Of a DNA stretch of 64,000 nt, positions 1 to 10,300 are shown piece by piece. The DNA lies in the NCBI GenBank assembly GCA_963789005.1, contig CAWBIZ010000015.1:62001-126000 (forward strand). The letters are read 5' to 3'. Source of the DNA: DASSUW01 sp963789005. GTDB lineage: Bacteria > Actinomycetota > Thermoleophilia > Solirubrobacterales > Solirubrobacteraceae. The notes under the pieces were generated by a model, which was given only the letters and a program-made list of their open reading frames with translations, had not been told where the DNA came from and ran no database searches. Both the position numbers and the translations under genes were made by a program. Within the stretch, counting starts at the first letter, position 1; each line of letters opens with the position of its first letter.

Positions 1-1
1 T

Positions 2-412
2 GTGCCGGCGCCCGAGGCGCGCGAGCGTGCCCGCGGCCTGCTGGAGCGCTTCGGGCTCTCAGGTCGCGAGGGCGACCGGCCCGACAACCTTTCCGGTGGC
101 CAGCAGCAGCGCGTGGCGATCGTGCGCGCGCTCGCCACCCGCCCGCGGGCGCTGCTGCTCGACGAGATCACGAGCGCGCTCGACCCCGAGCTGGTGGGCG
201 AGGTGCTGGCGGTGGTGCGCGAGCTCAAGGACGAGGGCATGACCATGGTCTTCGCGACCCACGAGATGGAGTTCGCGCGCGAGGTGGCCGACGAGGTCTG
301 CTTCCTGCACGAGGGCCGCGTGCTCGAGCGGGGCGCGCCCGACGACGTCCTCAGCCGGCCGCAGCGGCCCGAGACGCAGCGCTTCCTGCGGCGGCTGCTG
401 GCCGCTCGCTAG
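2..412 (+). CDS. Polar amino-acid ABC transporter ATP-binding protein (3' part)
   Basis: The C-terminal ~136 residues of an ABC ATPase are visible; the 5' end, including Walker A, lies left of the window, so the first GTG is not claimed as the real start. The signature motif LSGGQQQR is followed by the Walker B/D-loop LLLDEITSALDP and the H-loop THEME. The GQQQR form and the C-terminal pattern match the GlnQ/HisP-like family, which energises uptake of glutamine, glutamate or similar amino acids at the inner face of the membrane. The usual DEPTSALD proline is isoleucine here, a mild variation. The substrate cannot be assigned because the permease and binding-protein genes are outside the window. 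The stop codon overlaps the stop of the convergent gene in a shared CTAG. Confidence 0.9.
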   Translation: MPAPEARERARGLLERFGLSGREGDRPDNLSGGQQQRVAIVRALATRPRALLLDEITSALDPELVGEVLAVVRELKDEGMTMVFATHEMEFAREVADEVCFLHEGRVLERGAPDDVLSRPQRPETQRFLRRLLAAR

Positions 413-1464
413 GGGTGCCCAACGGGACACCTGCCTGACGGGAGATCACTCGACACGAAATATCCCGTTGGGTGGGCCCCCGTGCCGTTCTCCCGTCGCA
501 GGGAGCTGCGTCCCGCCGACCACGAGTGGAGCAGGTGGGTCGCGAAGCGGCCCTCGAGCTCGATCAGCGCCGCGGCGCCCCACAGCACGTCGGCGGCCAG
601 CTCGGGCGCCTGGCGGGCGAGGCCGCCGGCGAGGTCGACGGCGGCGACGTTCTCGTGCACCGCGTCGGCCACCACGTGCTCGTCGTAGAACTCGGTGGCG
701 TCGCCGGAGAAGCCGAGGCGGCGCAGGCCGTTGGCGTAGCGCCGGTTCGGGATCGACGACGTCATCTCGAACAGCGCGAGGTGGCCGACGATGGCGCCGC
801 GCAGCCGCCGGTGCAGTCCGAACAGCGACATCAGGTTGACGGTGGCGAGCGTGACCGCCGGCAGGTGCTCGACGTAGGCGCCGTAGGCGGCGTCGAGGTC
901 GAGGGCAGCCATCGCCGAGGCGAAGAGCACCGCGTGCATGCGCTCGGGGTCGCCGCCGCCGTACTCGTCGGCCTGGATCTCCACCATCGCCGCCTTCGGC
1001 CCGCCGTGCAGGCGCGGGAGCGCCCACGAGTGAGGGTCGGCCTCCTTGAGCTGGTACGCCGACCGGTGGACGAGGAACTCGCGGTACTGCTCGAGCGTGC
1101 CCTCGCGCTCGAGGTGGCGGGAGAGCGACGGCGCCGTGTCCGCGGCCTCGACCGCGCGCAGCGCGAGGTCCATGTCATCGGCGCCGGCGGCCTCGGGGAC
1201 CGGCACGTCACGGCGCAGGGCGGCCTCGAAGCGCCGCTCGAGCCCGCTGCGCAGGGCGAGCAGCGACGGCTCCCACTCCCAGCGGTCGTCGACGCCGGGC
1301 AGCCCGCGGTAGTGCAGCTCGTAGCAGAGGTAGAGCGCGAGCTGGAGGTCCTCGTCGCCGCCGGGCGCAGGCGGCGTGGCGAGCGGCGCCACCGGGCGCG
1401 GCAGCGCGTCGAGGAGCAGCCGGCTGACGGGACCGCGAGGCGAGGGGAGCGCCTTCACGCGCAC
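409..1464 (-). CDS. Iron-containing redox enzyme family protein (haem-oxygenase-like fold)
   Basis: A 351-residue protein starting at GTG, 4 bp after the upstream carboxylate-amine ligase gene, so very probably co-transcribed with it. The mostly helical sequence fits the haem-oxygenase-like di-iron oxidase/oxygenase superfamily. An ADEYGGG stretch (about residue 170), the acidic/His helix FYDEHVVADAVHE and a second ELEGRF...HLLHSW helix are plausible iron ligands. Members of this superfamily oxidise or cleave amino acids and fatty acids, but I cannot name the substrate. The tail beyond HSW (about 35 residues, with Ser/Arg/Gly and one Cys) looks unstructured. Family assignment is good; reaction unknown. 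Confidence 0.7.
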   Translation of the reverse strand: MRVKALPSPRGPVSRLLLDALPRPVAPLATPPAPGGDEDLQLALYLCYELHYRGLPGVDDRWEWEPSLLALRSGLERRFEAALRRDVPVPEAAGADDMDLALRAVEAADTAPSLSRHLEREGTLEQYREFLVHRSAYQLKEADPHSWALPRLHGGPKAAMVEIQADEYGGGDPERMHAVLFASAMAALDLDAAYGAYVEHLPAVTLATVNLMSLFGLHRRLRGAIVGHLALFEMTSSIPNRRYANGLRRLGFSGDATEFYDEHVVADAVHENVAAVDLAGGLARQAPELAADVLWGAAALIELEGRFATHLLHSWSAGRSSLRRENGTGAHPTGYFVSSDLPSGRCPVGHP

Positions 1465-1468
1465 AGGC

Positions 1469-2584
1469 CTACCCCTGCGCGCGCGCGGGCGAAACGGGAG
1501 CGGGCGCGAAGCCGTCGGCCAGCCACGCCACCAGCCCTCGGAGGCCGCGCTCGGACGCGACCGCGCGCTGGCGCGCCGCCGCGCCCTGAGCCTCGAGCAG
1601 CTCGCGGGCCGCCCCGCAGCCGCCGAGCTCGTCCAGCAGCGCCGCCAGCCGCTCGCGCGTCGGCCGGCGCTCGCCGGTCACCAGGTCGGTCATCGCGCCG
1701 TCGACGCCGTGGCGGCAGGCCGACCAGCGGTTGTGGTCGATCCGCCAGGAGTCCGCGACGGGCGGCGTCTCGCCGGCGTCGTGGCGCTCGGCGAGGCGCG
1801 CGACGAGCGCGCACACCACCTCGGCGACCGCGGCCGTCTCGCCGACGGTGACCTGGGCGTCCGGCACGCGGACCTCGACGGTGCCGTAGCGCGGGTGCAG
1901 GCGCAGCTCCCACCACCACTGCCGCGGGTCCTCGAAGGCGCACCAGCGCAACGCGTCCGCGTAGGCCTCCAGGCTCTCGAGCGCGGGCGGCACGCCCTGG
2001 CGCGGGAGCAGCCCCGAGATCCGCGAGCGCACCGAGGCGAGGCCGGAGTCCGCGCCCTCGTAGAACGGCGCGTTGGCCGCCAGGGCCGCGAGGTCGGGAA
2101 GGTAGGCGCGCAGCGCGTTGTAGACGGCCAGCGCGCGGTCGGCGCCGCGCACCCCGACGTGCACGTGCAGCCCGAAGACGAGCTGGCGCCGGGCGACGCT
2201 GGCGTACTCGGCGCCGATCGTCGCGTACCGGGGGCCGGGACTGAGCGGCCCGAGGCCGGCAGCGAACGGATGCGCTCCGGCACCCGCGACACGCAGGCCC
2301 TCGCCGACGCCGGCGGCGAGATCGGCGCGGGCGCGGGCGAGCTCGCGCACGGCGGCGGCGACCGTGCCGTGCGGGGCGGTGACGATCTCGAGCTGAGCGG
2401 CCGGCATCTCGCGCTTGAAGCGTGGATCGCCCGCGTGCGCGTCGACGACCTCGCCGGCTCGGGGCGCGAGGTCGAGCGTGCCGGCGTCGAGCAGCATCAG
2501 CTCCTCCTCGAGGCCGACGGTCCCGTCCTCCGCGGCGTCGAACACGGCCCGCAGATCGGCGGCGGTGGGCAGCGAATCCGGCAC
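1469..2584 (-). CDS. Carboxylate-amine ligase, glutamate-cysteine ligase GCS2/YbdK family
   Basis: I set the start at GTG 2584, giving 371 residues; the open frame runs further upstream but that extension has no family character and overlaps a divergent gene. VGLEEELMLLD near residue 20 is the N-terminal GCS2 signature (metal/ATP-binding acidic residues). FGLHVHVGV (about residue 130) and WRIDHNRWSACRHG (about residue 300) are typical of YbdK-type ATP-dependent carboxylate-amine ligases. Such enzymes couple a glutamate-like carboxylate to an amine; true glutathione or mycothiol synthesis cannot be inferred from it. A TACCCT hexamer on the minus strand (2598-2593) lies 8 bp before the GTG, suggesting a leaderless transcript. 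The next gene downstream encodes an iron oxidase-like protein, possibly acting on the ligated product (inference). Confidence 0.85.
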   Translation of the reverse strand: MPDSLPTAADLRAVFDAAEDGTVGLEEELMLLDAGTLDLAPRAGEVVDAHAGDPRFKREMPAAQLEIVTAPHGTVAAAVRELARARADLAAGVGEGLRVAGAGAHPFAAGLGPLSPGPRYATIGAEYASVARRQLVFGLHVHVGVRGADRALAVYNALRAYLPDLAALAANAPFYEGADSGLASVRSRISGLLPRQGVPPALESLEAYADALRWCAFEDPRQWWWELRLHPRYGTVEVRVPDAQVTVGETAAVAEVVCALVARLAERHDAGETPPVADSWRIDHNRWSACRHGVDGAMTDLVTGERRPTRERLAALLDELGGCGAARELLEAQGAAARQRAVASERGLRGLVAWLADGFAPAPVSPARAQG

Positions 2585-2609
2585 GGCTGCGCAGGGTAGG
2601 CCCCGGCAC

Positions 2610-3275
2610 ATGCGTCTGGTGGTCTTGCCCGGGGTGTTCCGTCCGATCAGCGACACCTGGCTGCTGGCCGAAGCGCTCGACCGGGAGCCGCTCCCGCCGG
2701 GCGCGCGCGTGCTCGACCTGTGCTCGGGCAGCGGCGCGCTCGCGGTTCGTGCCGCGCTTGCGGGCCGGCGGGACGTGACCGCGGTCGACGTCTCGCGGCG
2801 CGCGGCGGCCGCCATCCGGCTCAACGCGGCGCTCAACGGCGTCAGGGTGCACGCCCGCCGCGGCGACCTCCTGACCGCGGTCGCGGGCGAGCGGTTCGAC
2901 GCGATCGTCTCGAACCCGCCATACGTGCCCGCGCCGAGCGACACGCCGCCGACGCGTGGGCCCGCGCGCGCCTGGGACGCGGGCCGCGACGGCCGGGCGC
3001 TGCTCGACCGTATCTGCGCGGCGGCGCCCGCGCACCTCGAGCCGGGAGGCGTGATGCTGCTCGTGCACTCGTCGCTGCTCGGCGTCGAGCCGACCCTCGA
3101 CGCGCTGCGTGCCGGCGGCCTGGAGGCGTCCGTAGCGGCCCGCGAGGCCGGCCCGCTCGGCCCGCTGATGAATGGCCGCCGGGCGCTCCTGGAGGACTGC
3201 GGACTGCTGCGCCGGGGCGCCCGCGAGGAGGTCGTCGTGGTCGTCCGCGGACGCAAGCTGCCGTGCGCGCGTTGA
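2610..3275 (+). CDS. HemK/PrmC-like class I SAM methyltransferase
   Basis: A 221-residue protein. The SAM-binding motif I is VLDLCSGSGALAV (about residues 35-47), motif II is a TAVDVSRRA acidic loop, and the catalytic SNPPYVP (about residue 100) is the Asn-Pro-Pro-Tyr motif of enzymes that methylate side-chain amide or amino nitrogens. The short length and lack of an N-terminal helical substrate domain place it with the HemK2/MTQ2-like or RNA N-methyltransferase branch rather than canonical PrmC, so the target (release-factor glutamine or another substrate) is open. The start ATG has TAGGCC 7 bp upstream. It is divergent from the carboxylate-amine ligase with only 25 bp between starts, so the two promoters must overlap. 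Confidence 0.8.
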   Translation: MRLVVLPGVFRPISDTWLLAEALDREPLPPGARVLDLCSGSGALAVRAALAGRRDVTAVDVSRRAAAAIRLNAALNGVRVHARRGDLLTAVAGERFDAIVSNPPYVPAPSDTPPTRGPARAWDAGRDGRALLDRICAAAPAHLEPGGVMLLVHSSLLGVEPTLDALRAGGLEASVAAREAGPLGPLMNGRRALLEDCGLLRRGAREEVVVVVRGRKLPCAR

Positions 3276-3307
3276 TGCTCCGACGCTCGGGGTAGCACAA
3301 TAGGCGC

Positions 3308-4174
3308 ATGGCTCGATCAATCTGGAGCGGCGCGATCTCCTTTGGCTTGGTGAACGTGCCCGTGAAGCTCTTCTCCGCGGTGTCACGCAAGACCGTGCGG
3401 TTCAACCAGCTCAACCAGGAGACGGGCAACCGGATCCAGCAGAAGCGGGTGGACCCCGAGACCGGGGAGGAGGTGGGGTACGACCAGATCGTCAAGGGCT
3501 TCGAGCTGACCAAGGACCGGTACGTCGTGATCACGCCCGACGAGCTCGACGCGCTCGACCCCGAGCGCACGCGGACGATCGACATCGAGGACTTCGTCGA
3601 TCTCGAGGACATCGACCCCGTCTACTACGACCACCCGTACTACCTCGTGCCGGACAAGGGCGCGGCCAAGGCCTACGGGCTGCTGCTCAACGCCATGGAG
3701 GCCTCCGGCAAGGTGGCGATCGCCCGCGTCGTCATCCGCTCCAAGGAGGCGCTCGTGGCGATCCGCCCCGCCGGCGACCTGCTGATGATGGAGACGATGA
3801 TCTTCCACGACGAGGTCGTGCCGCACGAGGACCTCGACGACCTGCCGGCGGCCAAGGACCTGAAGGCGTCCGAGCGCGAGCTGAAGATGGCCCAGCAGCT
3901 GATCGACTCGCTGTCGAGCGAGTTCGACCCCTCCAAGTACCGCGACGAGTACCGCGACAAGGTGCTCGACCTGATCGAGCGCAAGGCTTCGGGCGAGGAG
4001 ATCGCGGTCCAGCCGGAGGCGCCGGCGCCGGCCAAGGTGCCGGACCTGATGGCCGCCCTCGAGGCGAGCCTGGCCGCGGTCAAGGACGACAGCGCGGACG
4101 GTGACGGCAAGCCTGCGAAGCGGAAGTCCGCCGCCAAGAAGCCGGCGCGCGCCACCAGCGGATCGAAATCCTGA
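3308..4174 (+). CDS. ku: Non-homologous end-joining protein Ku
   Basis: 288 residues, normal length for bacterial Ku. The start MARSIWSGAISFGLVNVPVK is the family hallmark. The Ku core beta-barrel runs to about residue 190 and the dimer/bridge region around 120-200, followed by a lysine/alanine-rich tail (KPAKRKSAAKKPARA) of the kind used for DNA threading and ligase recruitment. It binds double-strand break ends as a homodimer and recruits LigD-type enzymes. A stand-alone LigD polymerase-domain gene lies 11.7 kb downstream. CACAAT sits 6 bp before the ATG with no Shine-Dalgarno, consistent with leaderless expression. No ATP-dependent ligase gene is in the window. Confidence 0.97.
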   Translation: MARSIWSGAISFGLVNVPVKLFSAVSRKTVRFNQLNQETGNRIQQKRVDPETGEEVGYDQIVKGFELTKDRYVVITPDELDALDPERTRTIDIEDFVDLEDIDPVYYDHPYYLVPDKGAAKAYGLLLNAMEASGKVAIARVVIRSKEALVAIRPAGDLLMMETMIFHDEVVPHEDLDDLPAAKDLKASERELKMAQQLIDSLSSEFDPSKYRDEYRDKVLDLIERKASGEEIAVQPEAPAPAKVPDLMAALEASLAAVKDDSADGDGKPAKRKSAAKKPARATSGSKS

Positions 4175-4193
4175 CGAACGGGGTACCGGCCGC

Positions 4194-4235
4194 TTGACAC
4201 GGAGAGGTCCCGACGACTAATTTGTTTCGTCGGGA
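4194..4235 (+). promoter_or_regulatory. Sigma-A-like promoter with palindromic operator over the -10
   Basis: TTGACA at 4194-4199 and TAATTT at 4218-4223 are separated by 18 bp, a strong housekeeping-type promoter for the giant secreted protein that starts at 4315. A perfect inverted repeat, TCCCGACGA (4208-4216) and TCGTCGGGA (4227-4235) with 10 bp between, straddles the -10. This geometry fits a repressor operator. It could instead work as a stem-loop terminating ku, but no T-run follows. Confidence 0.6.
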
Positions 4236-4314
4236 GTCAAAATAAGTCTGCGTGGCAGGGGCCCGCCAGGTCGAGCCTTTCTGCTGGCGCCGAGGGAAGT
4301 GTGGGGGAAAGCTC

Positions 4315-7300
4315 ATGCGTCGGACGCCGTTTTCGCTGCTGGCCGTAGTCGGCGCGCTTCTCGTTGGACTGATCATCGCGGGCCCCGCCTTCGGGCAGGC
4401 GCCGGCCGCCACGATTGATGCCGTCGACTCGCCAGGCCCGGCGTTTTCGCCGCCCGCCGTCACGGTCAAGACCGGCGAGGTCGTCCGCTGGGAGTTCGAC
4501 CAGGCGACCGCATCGCACACGGTCACGAGCAGCAGCCCGAACTGGACCATCGACGAGGTGCGCAGCGCGGGCGGGGCGGCGGTCGAGCGCAGCTTCTCCG
4601 AGCCCGGCGTCTACGGCTTCCTGTGCCGGTTCCACGGGGGCATGGCCGGGTCGGTGACGGTGGAGGACGACCCGCTCGACAACGTCCTCGTCTTCTCCAA
4701 GACCGCCGGCTTCCGCCACGACTCCATCCCTCAGGGGATCGCGGCGATCGAGGCGCTCGGCGCCGCCAACGGCTTCAACGTCGACGCCACCGAGGACGGC
4801 GCCCAGTTCACCGACGGGAACCTCGCGCAGTACGACGCCGTGGTCTTCCTCTCCACCACCGGCAACGTGCTCACCGACGTGCAGGAGCACGCGTTCGAGC
4901 GCTACATCCAGTCCGGCAACGGCTACGTCGGCATCCACGCAGCCGCCGACACCGAGTACGAGTGGGCCTGGTACGGCGACATGCTGGGCGGCTACTTCAA
5001 GAGCCACCCGCCCGGAACGCCCACCGCGACCGTCACGATCGAGGACGGCGACGAGCCCTCGACGACCGGCCTGCCGGCCAGCTGGAGCCGGACGGACGAG
5101 TGGTACAACTACCAATCGCCCGCCAACCCGCCGCGCGTGAACGGCGGCGGGGCCGACTACAGCCCGCGCGCGAGCGACGTCCACGTCCTCGCCACCGTCG
5201 ACGAGGCGACGTACGACGAGCAGGACGACTCCGCGGTGGCTGACGACCACCCGATCTCGTGGTGCTCGAACTTCGACGGCGGCCGCGTCTGGTACACGGG
5301 CATGGGGCACACGCAGGGGTCGTTCAGCGAGGCCGACTTCCGCCGCCACATCCTCGGCGGCCTGCAGACCGTCACCGGCGCCGCGGCCTCTGACTGCGGG
5401 CCGATGCGCGAGAAGGACGAGCCCAGCGGCAGCGACTTCGAGATCGTCACGATCGACGACGACACCGAGAGCCCGATGGAGATCGACATCGCGCCCGACG
5501 GGCGCGTGTTCTACGTCGAGCGGATCACCGGTCAGATCAACGTCTACAACCCGGCGACCGGCGGTGTCACGACTGCGGCCACGATCCCCGTCTCGAGTGT
5601 GCAGGAGAACGGGCTGATGGGCATCCAGCTCGCGCCCGACTTCGCCACCTCGAACCACCTGTACGTGACGTACACGCCGATCACGCCCACCAACGAGACC
5701 CGCGTCTCGCGCCTCACGGTCGGCGCCAACAACACGATCGACCCCGGCACCGAGCAGGTCATCTTCACCTGGCAGGCGCAGCGCGAGCAGTGCTGTCACT
5801 CCGCCGGCTCGCTCGCCTTCGGGCTCGACGGCAGCCTCTTCATCTCGGTCGGCGACAACACCAACCCGTTCGCGTCCGACGGCTACGCGCCGATCGACGA
5901 GCGCCCCGGCCGCGAGTTCTGGGACGCCCAGCGCACCGCGGCGAACACGAACAACCTCAACGGCAAGCTGCTGCGGATCATGCCGGTCCCGAACGCCACG
6001 GGCATCCCCGGCGTGGGCACGACGTACACGATCCCGGGCGGCAACATGTTCGCGCCCGGGACGGCCAACACGCGGCCCGAGATCTACGCGATGGGCTTCC
6101 GCAACCCGTTCCGGATCACCGTCGATCCCAAGACCGGCCACGTGCTGCTGGGCGACTACGGCCCCGATGCGGGCGCGACGAACCCCAACCGCGGCCCGCA
6201 GGGGAGCGTGGAGTTCAACGTCGTGGACGCGCCCGGCTTCTACGGCTGGCCCTACTGCGTGCGCGACAACGTCCCCTACAACGACTACGACTTCGCCACC
6301 GGCACCTCGGGGCCCAAGTTCGACTGCGCCGCGCCGGTCAACAACTCACCGAACAACACGGGCCTCGCGACCCTGCCGCCCGCCCAGCCCGCGCCTGCCT
6401 GGATCGGCTACACGGAGACCGATCCGCGCCACCCGGCGCTCGGCGGCGGCGGCGCGCCGACCGGCGGCCCGCGCTACGGCTTCGACGCGAACCTGGACTC
6501 GGATACCAAGTTCCCCGCCTTCTACGACGGGACGTGGTTCAACGGCGAGTGGAACAACGGCTGGATCAAGGCCTTCGAGCTCACGGGCGATGCGATCTCG
6601 CAGGTCAGCTTCGCCCCGTGGATGGACACCTTCAAGCGCCCCCACGAGATCGAGTTCGGGCCCGACGGCTCGCTCTACCTGGTCGACTGGGGCACCGGCT
6701 TCGGCGGCAACAACATCGACTCGGGGATCTACCGGATCGACTACGTGGTCGGCGCCCGCCGGCCGGTGGCGAGGGCCACGGCCACGCCCGACTCCGGGCC
6801 GACGCCGCTCGACGTGCAGTTCTCGAGCGCCGGCTCGAACGACCCCGACGGCACGGCGATCACGTACAACTGGAACTTCGGCGACGGCACGACCTCGACC
6901 GAGGCCGACCCGCAGCACCGCTACGACACCGCCGGCACCTACAACGTGGTGCTGACCGTGACCGACGAGGCCGGCCAGACCGGCTCGGACACCGTCCAGG
7001 TCGTCGCGGGCAACACCCGGCCGACGGTCGAGCTCGTGATCCCGGAGGACGGCCAGTTCGCCGACTTCGGAGAGACCGTTCCCTACGAGATCCGAGTCAC
7101 CGACCCCGAGGACGGGACGGTGGACTGCAACCGGGTGACGCTGAACGTCCAGCTCGGCCATGACGACCACGCGCACGGGCTCGTGGAGCAGACCGGGTGC
7201 TCGGGCACGTTCCGGACCGAGGCTGACGGCGGCCACGGCGCGAACGCGAACGTCTTCCTCTCGCTCGTCGCCACGTACACCGACGGCGGCAGCGGCGGCG

Positions 7301-10300
7301 CCGGTGCCCTGACCGGTCGGGACGAGGCGGTGCTCCAGCCCAAGACGAAGCAGGCCGAGTACTACGAGCGGACCGGTCGCACGGCCGGCAGCACCGCCAG
7401 CGGCGACCCCGGCGTGCAGCGGGAGACGACGTCAGACACCGGCGGCGGCGAGAGCATCGCCTTCATCGAGAACGGCGACTACGTGTCGTACACGCCGGTG
7501 AACCTCAAGGACATCCGCGAGCTGCGCTTCCGCGTGGCGTCGGGCGGCGACGGCGGCAACATCGAGGTCCGTCTGGACTCGCCCACCGGCCAGCTGATCG
7601 CGACCAGCCCGACGATCGCCAACACGGGCGGGTGGCAGAACTGGACGACGATCTCGACGCCGCTGACCTCAGCGCCGGCGGGCACGCACGAGCTGTTCCT
7701 CGTGTTCACCCACCCGACGTCGACGGGCGGGCTGTTCAACGTCAACTGGTTCCGGGCCGTCGGCAAGGGCGCGGCCGTCAGCGAGGCGCCGGAGGTCTCC
7801 GCCACCGCGACGCCCAACGCCGGCGCCGCCCCCCTGGCCGTCAGCTTCGACGGCACGGCGACCGACGCCGACTCGCAGAACCTGACCTACCGCTGGGACT
7901 TCGGCGTGGGCGGGACCACGGACGACACTTCGACCGAGCAGGACCCGACGTACACCTACCAGCAGGCAGGCACCTACACGGCGCGCTTCACGGCCACCGA
8001 TCCGCAGGGCGCCAGCTCGACCACGACCGTGCAGGTCACGGTCAGCCGCGCGGACCAGTGCCCACAGGACAACCTGCGCTCGGACGAGTTCGAGGGCAGT
8101 GCGCTGAACGAGGACCGCTGGACCGTGCTGCGGCCCGATGCGGAGAACCCGTTCAACGTGGCGGGCGGCCAGCTCAACCTGCCGATCGGCAACGGCTCGA
8201 TGTACGGGCCCGGGACCTCGGCCGAGAACCTGATCGTCCAGGAGCTGCCCTCGGGCGCCTGGGAGGTCACGGCCAAGGTCGCGGTCGACGAGCTCAACCA
8301 GAACTACCAGCAGGCCGGCCTGCGCGTGTGGAGCAACGACGACAACTGGGCCTCGGTGCACATGATCTCCGCGGGCGGCAACCGTGACTTCGAATTCATC
8401 TTCGAGGACAACGGGAACCCGCGCAACGACGGCGCCGACAAGCTCGGCGGCATCCCGGCGGCCTCCCCGCTCGAGTACTACGTGCGGCTGGTCTCGGACG
8501 GGACGACGCTGCAGGCGTTCTACTCCTTCGACGGCGACACGTTCCTCAGGGTCGGTCGCGACGCGCCGATGAGCGCGTTCAGCGAGGCCCCGGCACAGAT
8601 CGGCCCGGCGGCGCTGTCCGACCAGGCGCCGAACCAGCCGATGTCGCACTTCGACTGGATCCGGTTCGTGCCCGACGAGCCGTCGGGCGGCGGTGGCGGC
8701 GGTGGCGGCACCACGGTCACGGACGGCTTCGAGGGCACGAGCCTCGGCTCCGCCTGGGAGGTCGTGCGCCAGGACCAGCAGCTGACCGTGAGCGGCGGCA
8801 CGCTCAACATCCCGGCCCAGACCGGCGACCTCTACGGCGGCCGCAACGACGCCAGGAACATCGTTCTGCGCAGCGCGCCCACGGGTCCCTGGCAGGCGAC
8901 CGCGAAGATGCGGTTCAACGGCTCGGCCCAGTACCACCAGGCCGGCATGATCGTGTACGGCGACGACTCGAACTTCACGAAGCTCGGGCGCATCGCCCAC
9001 ACGGCGGAGGGGGCCGAGAAGTTCGAGTTCATCTACGAGAACGCGGGCACCCCGCGCAACGACGCGGCCGACTCGGAGCAGACCAACCTGCCCGCGGACT
9101 TCCCGGACGACTTCTACGTCCGGATCGTGTCCGACGGGACGAACATCACTGGCTCCTACTCGCGCGACGGATCTGCCTGGACCCCGGTCGGGCGGCCGGC
9201 CCCGCTGCCGGCGAACGCGAGGCTCGGCATGTTCGCGTTCAGCAACGACGGCACCGGCAACCCCGTGGCCGCGTTCGACTCGTTCACGCTGACGACCGGT
9301 GACGGCGGCACGCCCGCCGGCCCGAGCCGCGACGACCAGTTCGAGGGCTCGAGCCTCGACAAGACGCGCTGGAACGCGATCGTCCGCGAGGACGCGACCG
9401 CGTACAGCGTCTCGGGCGGCGCCCTGACGATCACGACCCAGCCGGGCGACATCTACTCGACCCCGAACAGCGATCCGAAGAACTTCATCCTCCAGTCGGC
9501 GGACCACGCCGGCACGGACTGGGTGATCGAGACGAAGATCGACTCGAGGGTCACCGGCGGCTACGCCCAGGGCGGCCTGATCGCCTACGGCGACGACGAC
9601 AACTACGTCAAGCTCGACCCGATCTCCGACGACGGCCAGACGCGGATCAACCGCATCGAGCTGCGGTCGGAGACTGCCGGGGCGCCCGTCGGGCCCGCTA
9701 CGGACCCGCAGGTCGCCGAGGGCAGCGGCACGATCTTCTGGCTGCGCCTGACCAAGACGGGCTCGTCCTACAAGGGCGAGTACTCGCGTGACGGCACGAC
9801 GTGGCAGGACGCGGGCACCGTGACAAACGCCATGGCCTCGCCCGACTTCGGCGTGTTCGCCTTCGGGCCGATCGCCGCGGGCCAGGGCGACACGGTGGCC
9901 TTCGACTACTTCCTGCTCGACGGGCAGGACGCCGGCGGGCCGTGCGAGTGCGCCAGCACCGGTGACGAGTTCAACGGCACCAGCCTCGACACGGCGAAGT
10001 TCAACCACATCGTCCGCGACGACGCCACGGCGTACAACGTCTCGGGCAGTGCGCTGAACGTCACGACGAAGAACGGCGACATCTACTCGACCGGCAACAC
10101 GCCGACCTCGGGCCCGTTCTTCCTCCAGACCGCCGACCACGCCGGGGCCGACTGGGTGATCGAGACCAAGCTCGACGCGTCGACGATCAGCGGCGGCTAC
10201 GAGCAGGCCGGCCTGCTGGCCTACAAGGACGACGACAACTACGTCAAGTGGGACGTCATCTCCGACGACGGCCAGACGGCGCTGAACCGCCTCGAGCTGC

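Noticed and set aside
1455..3386. Very long minus-strand open frames across the 5' part of the carboxylate-amine ligase
   Set aside because: They are GC-driven read-through: Arg/Ala-rich, no family character, and overlap the methyltransferase and ku starts. The real start is GTG 2584.
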